From Bacillus sp. FJAT-26390 (lineage in GTDB: Bacteria; Bacillota; Bacilli; Paenibacillales; Paenibacillaceae), in the NCBI RefSeq assembly GCF_001682865.1, contig NZ_MAQX01000002.1:135596-199595 (forward strand): a DNA stretch of 64,000 bases, in the 5' to 3' direction. Below the pieces are notes generated by a model that was given only the letters and a program-made list of their open reading frames with translations, did no database searches and had not been told where the DNA came from. This document shows, piece after piece, positions 30,755 through 38,844 of the stretch (the stretch's first letter is position 1; every line of letters starts with the position of its first letter). Position numbers and translations under genes: made by a program.

Positions 30755-31792
30755 TTAATCATTGCTTTTTTTAAGTTGGGATGTCTCCCTTTGAACCAAA
30801 TTTACAGGCAGCACGTCCCGTGCCGGTTCGGCTTCGTCCTTATTTTGAGCCGTATCAAGCAGCCTCGCGGCTGCAAGCTTGCCCATTTCATAAAAAGGAA
30901 CCGCTACCGTCGTCAGGCTCGGACTAATAATACGCGAGCCATCGGAGTCATCATACCCAACTAACGCGTAATGCTGGCCTGCCTCAAGCTCCAGCTCCCG
31001 CAAGCCCTGCATCAAGCCTATTGCCATCCGATCGTTGGCACCAAATACCGCATCGATGGAGCCTGCACGTATCAGCTGAGCTAGCTGACCCGCAAGCTCA
31101 TAGCCGCTCTTGCGGCTGTAATTGCCCATGAATACATGCTCTCGCTCAAACGCTATGCCGGCTTCCTCCAATGCTTCCTTATAGCCTTCGAGCCTATCTG
31201 CGCTATTGGAATACTGCTGCGGGCCGTTTACGAACGCAATGCTGCGGCTGCCATACTCGATCAGATGCTTCACTGCAGCTTTACTCCCTGCTACATGATC
31301 CGCATCCACCGTCCGATACGACTCCTCGTCATACCGCTGGTTCACAAGGCAGAAGGGAAAGCCTCCAGCCTTCAGCTCCGCAAGGGCAGCACGTTCTTCC
31401 GGCACGTTTTGGGAGCCGAGCACGATACAAGCGTCAATCTTTTGCGTTCGAAAAAGCTTCGCGTAGTCTCTTACCTCATCCGGCTCCCGGAAGATCAGCA
31501 GCAGGTCATAACCGCAGCGCTTCGCCGTCTCGCCGATTCCGCTTAAAATTTCCGAGAAATAGTAAGTGGAGAACAAGTGAACCTTCGGCACAAACGGAAG
31601 CACAACGCCGATATTGCCGCTCTTCCTCCGGGCAAATTGCTGCGCGAGCGCATTCGGGACATACCCAAGCTCTGCAGCAGCCTGCAATACGCGCTCGCGC
31701 GTATCGTCCTTCATCGGGCCAACATTGTTCAACACTCTGGATACAGTTGCCTCCGAGACACCTGCCAGCTTCGCTACTTCTTTCCTGCTAAT
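30755..31792 (-). CDS. LacI family transcriptional regulator with apparent non-canonical start codon
   Basis: The frame carries a complete LacI helix-turn-helix (ISRKEVAKLAGVSEATVSRV, then LNNVGPMKDDTRERVLQAA) and a periplasmic-binding-protein-like effector domain (about 60-335). There is an AGGAGG at 31806-31802, but no ATG, GTG or TTG follows it in frame; an in-frame TAG lies just upstream. The only codons at the right distance are ATC (6 nt) and ATT (9 nt, 31792). The first canonical start, a GTG at 31735, would delete the DNA-binding helices. I therefore place the start at the ATT, giving 345 residues. A palindrome 50 bp upstream is a likely autoregulatory site. Confidence 0.75.
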   Translation of the reverse strand: MSRKEVAKLAGVSEATVSRVLNNVGPMKDDTRERVLQAAAELGYVPNALAQQFARRKSGNIGVVLPFVPKVHLFSTYYFSEILSGIGETAKRCGYDLLLIFREPDEVRDYAKLFRTQKIDACIVLGSQNVPEERAALAELKAGGFPFCLVNQRYDEESYRTVDADHVAGSKAAVKHLIEYGSRSIAFVNGPQQYSNSADRLEGYKEALEEAGIAFEREHVFMGNYSRKSGYELAGQLAQLIRAGSIDAVFGANDRMAIGLMQGLRELELEAGQHYALVGYDDSDGSRIISPSLTTVAVPFYEMGKLAAARLLDTAQNKDEAEPARDVLPVNLVQRETSQLKKSND

Positions 31793-31840
31793 GATCGTTT
31801 TCCTCCTGAAAAGCTAATATGCTAAACATCATTTCCGTTT

Positions 31841-31858
31841 AATGTACACGCGTACATT
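31841..31858. promoter_or_regulatory. Palindromic operator candidate for the LacI regulator
   Basis: AATGTAC-ACGC-GTACATT has perfect 7-bp arms and a CG at its centre, as in LacI-family operators. It is 35 bp upstream of the regulator's ribosome binding site. Confidence 0.6.
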
Positions 31859-31926
31859 ATGGCATGAAAACGTTTTATCGTCAACCGGCTTGCAGAGACT
31901 TTTTTCCAAAAGGCTGCCAGCCATCC

Positions 31927-31969
31927 AAAAAGGTGATCCGGAACGTTTGAAGCCACGCTCTGGATCGCC
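31927..31969 (-). terminator. Terminator after the MurG-like gene
   Basis: On the minus strand GGCGATCC pairs with GGATCACC (one mismatch) with a long loop containing further pairing, followed by TTTTTGG. It is 33 nt after the stop at 32002. Confidence 0.65.
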
Positions 31970-32001
31970 TTGTTATTACTTGCTATCGCATATAAGTAAC
32001 C

Positions 32002-33069
32002 TTACTTCTTCGCAATTTCATTGATCCACTCAAAAACGGATGCTAACGCATTCGCTTCCTCGCTCATGTTCATCCGCTCGATAAAATCTTTACGGTTATC
32101 GTACAGTCGTTCAACGCTCTCCGTCAGCGTGCCGGCTGTCAGCTTCTCTTCGTACAATACGTCGGCATAACCCGATTTTTCAAACGACTGCGCGTTTAAA
32201 ATTTGATCGCCCCTGCTCTGCTCCTTCGTGAGCGGGATAAGCAGCATCGGCTTCTTCAAGGAGAGAAATTCAAAGATAGAATTAGAGCCCGCACGGGAAA
32301 TGACTAGATCCGTCATCGCTAGCACATCCGGCAACTGCTCATTCACATATTCAAATTGCTTGTAGCCAGCGATATCGATCGAAGGATCAACTTGATTTTT
32401 GCCGCATAGATGCACGACCTGAAATTTTTTCGTAAGTGCGGTCAGCGCTTGCCTTACCGTCTGATTGATTTTGCGCGCGCCTAAGCTTCCGCCCATGATC
32501 AGAATAACCGGCTTGCTCCTCGTAAATCCGCAAAAAGCTCTGCCGCGATCAGCGTTGCCCTGCTTCACTTCCTCGCGTATGACCGCTCCCACATGCCGGC
32601 TCTTGTCTGCCTTCAGCATGCTTCCCGTCTCCGGGAAGGTCGTACACACGCCGGTCGCGAACGGAATCGACAAACGATTGGCGAGCCCAGGCGTTAAATC
32701 AGACTCGTGAATGAGCAGCGGCACCCTGTTTAACCATGCCCCAATGACGACCGGTACAGATACGAAGCCGCCTTTGGAGAAGATGACATTCGGTTTATTC
32801 CGCTTAATGATCCGGTACGCCTGATAAAGCCCTTTTACCACCTTGAACGGATCCTTGATGTTCTGAATGTCCATGTACCTTCTCAGCTTGCCTGTCGCGA
32901 TCGGAAAATATGTGACCTGCGGAATCGTTGCGATAAGCTGCCGCTCGATACCGCTCTCCGACCCGATATATTGGACTGACCAGCCCTCTTCCAAAAATCG
33001 CGGGATCAAGGCCAAATTTACGGTAACGTGTCCGGCTGAGCCTCCCCCGGTGAACATGATTGTTTTCAT
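32002..33069 (-). CDS. murG: MurG-like UDP-N-acetylglucosamine transferase
   Basis: The 355-residue GT28 protein has the N-terminal donor/acceptor loop [19 protein letters not shown] (about 7-25), [15 protein letters not shown] (about 97-111), [11 protein letters not shown] and the C-terminal [24 protein letters not shown] (about 252-275). MurG adds N-acetylglucosamine to lipid I to make lipid II. The variant GGGSAGHV loop and the location away from a mur/dcw cluster point to the second, MurG2-type copy found in several Bacillales. AGGTGG precedes the ATG. A TATAAT lies at 33109-33104 upstream but without a good -35. Confidence 0.85.
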   Translation of the reverse strand: MKTIMFTGGGSAGHVTVNLALIPRFLEEGWSVQYIGSESGIERQLIATIPQVTYFPIATGKLRRYMDIQNIKDPFKVVKGLYQAYRIIKRNKPNVIFSKGGFVSVPVVIGAWLNRVPLLIHESDLTPGLANRLSIPFATGVCTTFPETGSMLKADKSRHVGAVIREEVKQGNADRGRAFCGFTRSKPVILIMGGSLGARKINQTVRQALTALTKKFQVVHLCGKNQVDPSIDIAGYKQFEYVNEQLPDVLAMTDLVISRAGSNSIFEFLSLKKPMLLIPLTKEQSRGDQILNAQSFEKSGYADVLYEEKLTAGTLTESVERLYDNRKDFIERMNMSEEANALASVFEWINEIAKK

Positions 33070-33151
33070 GAATGACTAGCCACCTATCGTTTTTTATCCA
33101 TTTATTATACGGGTAAAGATTCGTTTTAGCACTGAAATTCAAGTCTTCGGA

Positions 33152-33205
33152 AACAAAAGCATCCTCAGCTGCAAGCGCTGCTGCGCCATTGGCTGAGGAT
33201 GCTTT
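33152..33205 (-). terminator. Terminator after prfC
   Basis: GCTGAGGATGCTTT on the plus strand mirrors AAAGCATCCTCAGC, a 14-bp perfect stem with a 22-nt inner loop; TTTTGTTTCC follows on the minus strand. It is about 25 nt after the prfC stop. Confidence 0.8.
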
Positions 33206-33227
33206 CTGCTTGCCTATATCCCAATCC

Positions 33228-34814
33228 TTAAGGCGCGGTTTCCAGAAACTTAGATGTTGGGTTTTTGTCAATTGCCGTACGCATCGCATACTCGTTCTCG
33301 AACAAGACGACATAATTGCCCTTCTTGTCCTTCACGAGCGTCGTATTAATACGGAATTTGCTAGGATCGATTTTATCGTCAACGATCCACCGCGCAAATT
33401 GGAACTGCATGCGATGCAGCTGAATATCTACGCCGTACTCCGCTTTCATCCGGTGCTCGAACACCTCGAATTGCAAATGACCGACAACGCCGAGAATCGT
33501 CTCGTCGAAGTTGCCCGTGGAATGGAACACCTGAATGGTGCCTTCCTCTGTAAGCTGATCGATGCCCTTCTGGTATTGCTTATGCTTGAGCGCGTTTTTG
33601 ACGGTTACTTTTGCGAAAATTTCCGGCGAGAACGTCGGCAGCTCATCGAACACGACCTCTCCGCCCTGCGACAAGGAATCGCCGATGCGGAAGATACCCG
33701 GATCGAATAGCCCGATAATGTCCCCTGGGTAAGCCGTATCCACGATATCGCGATCCTGCGCTAGAAATTGCTGCGGCTGCGCCAGCTTAATATCTTTGCC
33801 GTTGCGAACATGGCGAACGCTCATGCCCCTCTCGAATTTGCCGGAGCAAATACGGAGGAAAGCAATCCGGTCGCGATGCGCCGGGTTCATATTGGCTTGA
33901 ATTTTGAACACATAACCAGTGAATTTCTCATTCGTCGGATCAACTTGGCCCGTCGTGCTATTGCGCGGGGTTGGCTTAGGAGCCAGCTGCAGGAAGTTCT
34001 CAAGAAACGTCTGCACGCCAAAGTTGTTAACTGCGCTTCCGAAGAAAAGAGGCGTGAGCTCGCCGGCTTGCACCTTCTCGAAATCGAATTGGTCGCCTGC
34101 AACGTCAAGCAGCTCCAGATCTCCGATAAGCTGATCGGTCAAATAATCGCCAGCCATCTCACGGATCACTGGATCGTTATAATCGCTCACAGGACGAACT
34201 TCAATCGTGGAATGGTCATTGCCTTGGAACAGCTCAACCTGCGTTTTCATCCGGTCATAAACGCCGCAAAGCTCGCGTCCCATGCCGATCGGCCAGTTCA
34301 TTGGCACTGCGCGAATGCCAAGCACCCGCTCCAGCTCCTCCATTAATTCAAATGGGCTTTGCCCTTCGCGGTCCAGCTTGTTGATAAACGTAAAGATAGG
34401 AATGCCGCGCTTGCGGCAAACTTGGAACAGCTTGATCGTCTGTGCCTCCACACCTTTTGCAACGTCGATAAGCATGACGGCGCTGTCGGCTGCGGTAAGC
34501 GTACGGTAAGTGTCCTCACTAAAATCTTGGTGACCAGGCGTATCGAGAATGTTGACGCGGTGTCCCAAATAATCGAACTGCATAACGCTGGACGTTACCG
34601 AGATCCCCCGCTGCTTCTCAATTTCCATCCAGTCGGACGTGGCGTGACGGCTCGCTTTGCGCGCCTTGACTGACCCAGCAAGCCGAATGGCTCCTCCGAA
34701 TAGGAGGAGCTTCTCGGTGAGGGTTGTTTTCCCTGCATCAGGGTGAGAGATAATCGCGAACGTGCGGCGTTTATCAACTTCCTGTTTAATTTCTTCGCTT
34801 AACGATTGGCTCAT
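33228..34814 (-). CDS. prfC: Peptide chain release factor 3
   Basis: The 528-residue translational GTPase has G1 SHPDAGKTT (about 24-32), switch I around KQRGISVTSS, G3 DTPGHQDF (about 92-99) and G4 NKLDREG (about 146-152), then the RF3 C-terminal domain. It removes RF1/RF2 from the ribosome after peptide release. AAGGGAAGG precedes the ATG. It lies 39 nt downstream of zwf on the same strand, with no clear terminator between. Confidence 0.96.
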   Translation of the reverse strand: MSQSLSEEIKQEVDKRRTFAIISHPDAGKTTLTEKLLLFGGAIRLAGSVKARKASRHATSDWMEIEKQRGISVTSSVMQFDYLGHRVNILDTPGHQDFSEDTYRTLTAADSAVMLIDVAKGVEAQTIKLFQVCRKRGIPIFTFINKLDREGQSPFELMEELERVLGIRAVPMNWPIGMGRELCGVYDRMKTQVELFQGNDHSTIEVRPVSDYNDPVIREMAGDYLTDQLIGDLELLDVAGDQFDFEKVQAGELTPLFFGSAVNNFGVQTFLENFLQLAPKPTPRNSTTGQVDPTNEKFTGYVFKIQANMNPAHRDRIAFLRICSGKFERGMSVRHVRNGKDIKLAQPQQFLAQDRDIVDTAYPGDIIGLFDPGIFRIGDSLSQGGEVVFDELPTFSPEIFAKVTVKNALKHKQYQKGIDQLTEEGTIQVFHSTGNFDETILGVVGHLQFEVFEHRMKAEYGVDIQLHRMQFQFARWIVDDKIDPSKFRINTTLVKDKKGNYVVLFENEYAMRTAIDKNPTSKFLETAP

Positions 34815-34853
34815 GCTTGCCTTCCCTTCATTACGTAAGGTATACGGCAGCGG

Positions 34854-36419
34854 CTATTTTCCGCTGTTCGACACCCAAATGACGTTATCTTCCTCTTGGC
34901 CGTTAACCGGCCACCAATGGAAGCCATCTTCTCCAAGCAGCTGATTCGCTGCATCCGGACCCCAAGATCCAGCTGGATATAGCTTCAAATCACTTTTCTC
35001 TTCGCGCCAAGCCTGCGCGATGCGATCTACGAACGCCCATGCTTGAGAAACCTCGTCCCAACGCGTAAAGTACGTGGAATCACCGCGTGCTGCATCGTGA
35101 ATGAGACGCTCATAGGCTTCAGGCGTGTTCAACCCGATTTGGCAGCTTTGGCAGAACTCCATCGCTACCGGTTGAACCGAATTGTTCTCGCCCGGCGTTT
35201 TTGCGTTTACTTTAATATATATGCCCTCAAGCGGGTTTACGCGAATAACGAGCAGGTTCGGCGCCAAATCATGGCGCTGTGCGAACAATACATTTTGCGG
35301 CATCGATTTGAATTCGATTACGATTTCAGTCGTTTTTACCGGTAGACGTTTGCCCGTTCTAATGTAGAAAGGCACGCCCGCCCAGCGGAAGTTATCGACA
35401 AATACTTTTGCTGCAAAATAGGTTTCCGTTGTGGAATCCTCGCCAACCGAATCCTCTTGGCGGTAGCCAGGAAGCTCCTTGCCGTGATGGCTGCCTTCGC
35501 TATATTGTCCGCGGACTACGTTCGAGCGTACTTCATCGCTAGAACGGTAGTTGCGCAGGGAACGAAGCACCTTAACCTTCTCATCGCGAATATCTTCGCC
35601 GTGCAAGCGGCTTGGCGGCTCCATGGCGATCATCGTAAGCATTTGCAGCATATGGTTTTGGCCCATGTCGCGTAATGCTCCCGATTTGTCATAATAGCCA
35701 CCGCGATCCTCTACGCCAACGGTTTCGGATAACGTAATTTGAACGTTCGCAATATGGTTATTATTCCACAATGGCTCAAAAAAAGCATTAGCAAAACGAA
35801 TAACTTGAATATTTTGAACCATTTCCTTGCCTAGGTAGTGGTCAATGCGGTAAATTTCTTCTTCTTTGAACACTTGGTTAATTTGCTCGTTCAGCTTCTG
35901 CGCAGACGGCAGATCGTAGCCGAAAGGCTTCTCGATGACGACGCGGTGCCAGCCCGTAGACTCTAGCAGCCCACCGTCGCGAAGGTTGAAGGAAACCGGA
36001 CCGAACAATGAAGGTGCAAGTGCCAAATAGAATAGGCGGTTGCCCGGAATGTTAAACTTCACATCCAGCTGCTCGGACAATTTGCTAAGCTCGCGGAAGC
36101 CTTCCACATCGTTGATATCCAGTGACATGTAAACGAAATGCTCTGCAAAACGATTCCAAAGCTCGGCATCGTCCGCTTTGTAGCGACAAAATTCCACAAT
36201 GGATTCGTACAAGTCCGCACGGAATTGCTCATTTGTTCGAGGGCGTCTAGCAAGACCCACAACGGCAAAATTTTCAGACAGCTTACCTTCTTTATATAAA
36301 CTGAACAGGGCTGGAAACAGCTTGCGCCGAGCCAAATCGCCCGTTGCTCCGAACAGATAATAAACTGCGCCTTCTGCGGAGACGGAATCTAGATTATTCG
36401 TATATGTCATTTGCCTCAT
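34854..36419 (-). CDS. zwf: Glucose-6-phosphate 1-dehydrogenase
   Basis: The 521-residue protein has the NADP-binding FGATGDLARRKLFPAL (about 23-38), the active-site RIDHYLGKEMVQNI (about 195-208, with the substrate-binding RIDHYLGK) and the C-terminal RWDEVSQAW. It catalyses the first step of the oxidative pentose phosphate pathway. Two starts are possible (36419 and 36410); AGGG lies 5 nt before the first, which is kept. Confidence 0.96.
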   Translation of the reverse strand: MRQMTYTNNLDSVSAEGAVYYLFGATGDLARRKLFPALFSLYKEGKLSENFAVVGLARRPRTNEQFRADLYESIVEFCRYKADDAELWNRFAEHFVYMSLDINDVEGFRELSKLSEQLDVKFNIPGNRLFYLALAPSLFGPVSFNLRDGGLLESTGWHRVVIEKPFGYDLPSAQKLNEQINQVFKEEEIYRIDHYLGKEMVQNIQVIRFANAFFEPLWNNNHIANVQITLSETVGVEDRGGYYDKSGALRDMGQNHMLQMLTMIAMEPPSRLHGEDIRDEKVKVLRSLRNYRSSDEVRSNVVRGQYSEGSHHGKELPGYRQEDSVGEDSTTETYFAAKVFVDNFRWAGVPFYIRTGKRLPVKTTEIVIEFKSMPQNVLFAQRHDLAPNLLVIRVNPLEGIYIKVNAKTPGENNSVQPVAMEFCQSCQIGLNTPEAYERLIHDAARGDSTYFTRWDEVSQAWAFVDRIAQAWREEKSDLKLYPAGSWGPDAANQLLGEDGFHWWPVNGQEEDNVIWVSNSGK

Positions 36420-36549
36420 TCTTTCCCTATGTATTTTTATACAGTTTCACATGATATGTAGTTTAGCATATAGTTCTTTAATTCGCTATTCAACATGTCA
36501 TAAAAAATACTGATAAGATACGTTACTTATTCTAATTCCGATTTGGCTG

Positions 36550-37383
36550 TTAGGGGCTTTCTGCCTTGGAAACGCTGTATTCTCCGGTAATGACAGGTAT
36601 TCCGATCGCCAATTCCGTATTATCTGAATTTGTATCCTTATGCAAGGCGATTTGAAAATTTGCCGATTTCCCATTTTCGACAACAATGGCGGAGTGAAGC
36701 ATCCGGGTATAAAAGGTTTCGCTGATCGTTCCCCCATCCTCATAGCGGTCAACCGATCTGGCATCCGTAAGCCTCGTTAGCCGCTGAATCGTCTGCTCAT
36801 GATCCGTATACCCTTGAACCTTCATGCTGCTAGTGAACGCCGGAGAGAACAGGACAAGCTGCCCCGAAATATCCGCAGTCGCTTGAAGCAGCTTTTTCGG
36901 ATCAAGCGGCTGTGAACCGCCTGTCTCAAGCACCACCATCAGCTCTTCGTTGCGGCTGTCGCTCTTGACGAGGCTGATCGTTAATTTTCCGCTGTATTTA
37001 GGCAGGGCGCCTGTGACCGTTTTCCCTTCATTTTGCTCAATCTTATCGCTTGCGATCCCTTTCTCATCCACAAAAAGGTTCTGTACAAGCTCCTTCATTG
37101 ATCCGACCTTACTCGTTGCATTCCATCTTATGCTCCAGCTCGCTCCCTGCGAGCCGCTTCTAAGCTGATCATCGCTCCACTCCCAGAGTGCCTTCAAATC
37201 ATGCTGAAGCACCTGTTCCGCGGAGGTCGTATCCCTTGGAGCGCGGTCCGCTTGCCATATCGCCCATGACGCGCTTATTAATATAACTAGCAGCGCTAGC
37301 AGGATGCCGGCTTTCGTCTGCTTAGCTCGCTGCTTGGCTGTTAGCCGCTGTTTTTTGGGTACCGATTTTGCCGGAATGTACAT
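36550..37383 (-). CDS. YwmB-like membrane-anchored extracytoplasmic protein
   Basis: The 277-residue protein has one N-terminal membrane anchor at about residues 25-47 (AGILLALLVILISASWAIW) after a basic tail and an extracytoplasmic domain. The C-terminal FQIALHKDTNSDNTELAIG and PVITGEY resemble YwmB (DUF1779) proteins of Bacillales, often found near cell-wall and sporulation genes. Function is unknown. The ATG at 37383 has CAGGAG 10 nt upstream. It is divergent from the next gene. Confidence 0.65.
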   Translation of the reverse strand: MYIPAKSVPKKQRLTAKQRAKQTKAGILLALLVILISASWAIWQADRAPRDTTSAEQVLQHDLKALWEWSDDQLRSGSQGASWSIRWNATSKVGSMKELVQNLFVDEKGIASDKIEQNEGKTVTGALPKYSGKLTISLVKSDSRNEELMVVLETGGSQPLDPKKLLQATADISGQLVLFSPAFTSSMKVQGYTDHEQTIQRLTRLTDARSVDRYEDGGTISETFYTRMLHSAIVVENGKSANFQIALHKDTNSDNTELAIGIPVITGEYSVSKAESP

Positions 37384-37497
37384 GATTTTTCGCTCCTGTC
37401 CTCTTCCGAATGGGTAAACATCCATACACGTTTGCCTGTAGGTGAATACACTGGTTGCAGGATTGATTCATCTTATCCTTTTGGAGGTGCTTGGCGA

Positions 37498-37875
37498 ATG
37501 GAACAAATTTATCCGCTGCACGAGGAAGTGGTTAATCGTTTTTGCGGATATCCGGTAGGCGTAATTATGAAAGACGGCACGCGCCATGTAGGCATACTAA
37601 GCTCCTGCGGCAGCGGTAAATTGCAGCTTAATGCAGAGGCTGGCGGCATGGAGGCTAGCGTAACTCAATCACAAGCACAATCGCAGGTTTCAAAAAAGAA
37701 AAAAGGCGGTAAAGGTAAAACAGAAGAAGCGCTTCAGTCATCCGGAAAATCCAAGCTGCAAACGCAGGCCTATCCCTATGATCCCTATTACTACGGGCCG
37801 CAGCCTTATTATCCATGGGGCGGTGCGCTGGCACTTGATTTCGCGCTAGTCGCATTTCTATTTTTGTTGCTTTAA
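37498..37875 (+). CDS. Small protein of unknown function with hydrophobic C-terminus
   Basis: The 125-residue protein has three parts: an N-terminal segment (about 1-45; VVNRFCGYPVGVIMKDGTRHVG) that could be a small beta-barrel of the Sm type, a lysine-, serine- and glutamine-rich middle (about 50-85), and a tyrosine/proline-rich region (YPYDPYYYGPQPYYPWGG) before a short hydrophobic end (ALALDFALVAFLFLLL). The design suggests a membrane- or coat-associated protein. GGAGGTG lies 9 nt before the ATG at 37498. I do not recognise the family; a spore or surface role is only a guess. Confidence 0.75.
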   Translation: MEQIYPLHEEVVNRFCGYPVGVIMKDGTRHVGILSSCGSGKLQLNAEAGGMEASVTQSQAQSQVSKKKKGGKGKTEEALQSSGKSKLQTQAYPYDPYYYGPQPYYPWGGALALDFALVAFLFLLL

Positions 37876-37883
37876 AACAAGCG

Positions 37884-37920
37884 AAGCGGCGGGCCCGGCG
37901 CAGAGCAGCCGCTTTTTTTA
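37884..37920 (+). terminator. Rho-independent terminator
   Basis: AAGCGGC pairs with GCCGCTT around a G/C-rich 17-nt loop, followed by TTTTTTATT, 8 nt after the preceding stop codon. Confidence 0.82.
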
Positions 37921-38018
37921 TTTCATTAATCCGATAGCTGACAGCTTTCGCCAGTTTTTTTGGTTACGGTATAGTATGCTCACGCTAAACTATCCTTCAA
38001 GCCAGAGAGGAGATCATA

Positions 38019-38696
38019 ATGAGCACATCCATACGCTCCATTCGGAGCATCGATCGAACAAACGCATACACGCCGGTACAAGCTGTAAGTCCGTATGCTT
38101 ATTACCCTTATCGCGACGGCGAGCCGCAGCAGCCTCCAGAACAGGACTATGATTTGCATCGAATTTATCAGAAAGCCGCTAGTAGCGCAGCTGACTGGTT
38201 GCAAATGGCTAAGCAAGCCCAATCTCATATCGATCAACTCACAGTGCGGCTAAGCGACCAGTTGAATAACGGCCTTCCGATTGCGGATAGTTTAACGAGC
38301 CTTGCAAAAATGCTCCAGCAGCTGGAATCGCAATACAAGCAGCATGACGATGCTTTAAAGCCTGAGCTTTGGGCTAGCATAGAGCTGGCCCTGCGAGCCC
38401 CCGCTGCCAGGGAGCTTGGCCTATGGCGAAGCAAACGCGGGGATGAAGAGGCTTATATGAATTGGTCGAAGCCGCTTGCCCCAGATGAGTCTAAGCGAAT
38501 GAAGCAGCTTTTGCTCGGGGCGGACGGTATGCTAAGCGATTTGAAGCATGCGCTCACCTACGCTGAGCAGCAGAAGCCGATTGATCTGCTCCAGCCGCAG
38601 CTAGGCGCTACGCTGCCGTATTCCGCTTATTACGGGGCGATGCAAGCCTACTGGCCGCTTCCCTATGCCGGATTGATTTTAAATCGATATATTTAA
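38019..38696 (+). CDS. Protein of unknown function
   Basis: The 225-residue protein has a tyrosine/proline-rich N-terminus (SPYAYYPYRDGEPQQPPEQD), a long helical middle (about 45-180) with heptad-like spacing and no membrane segment, and an end rich in aromatic residues (YSAYYGAMQAYWPLPYAG). GAGGAG lies 6 nt before the ATG. The previous gene also has Tyr-Pro-rich segments, so the two may be related in location or role. No family is recognised. The 38697-38844 gap holds no gene. Confidence 0.75.
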   Translation: MSTSIRSIRSIDRTNAYTPVQAVSPYAYYPYRDGEPQQPPEQDYDLHRIYQKAASSAADWLQMAKQAQSHIDQLTVRLSDQLNNGLPIADSLTSLAKMLQQLESQYKQHDDALKPELWASIELALRAPAARELGLWRSKRGDEEAYMNWSKPLAPDESKRMKQLLLGADGMLSDLKHALTYAEQQKPIDLLQPQLGATLPYSAYYGAMQAYWPLPYAGLILNRYI

Positions 38697-38844
38697 GGTA
38701 AAGCTGATAAAAGGCTTTGGCGAATCAGCGGCAGTCGCAGGCTTTTCCCAGGACAATGCTGCATTCATTCTATATTCGGTTTCCTCGCATGCATATCCTG
38801 CCAAATAAAATGATATTTCCCAATTACCTTTCATAAATCTCGCT

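Noticed and set aside
31865..31878. TGAAAACGTTTTAT as a cre site upstream of the LacI gene
   Set aside because: The core fits, but the fixed CA at the right end is missing, so two mismatches remain and AT-rich chance matches are likely.
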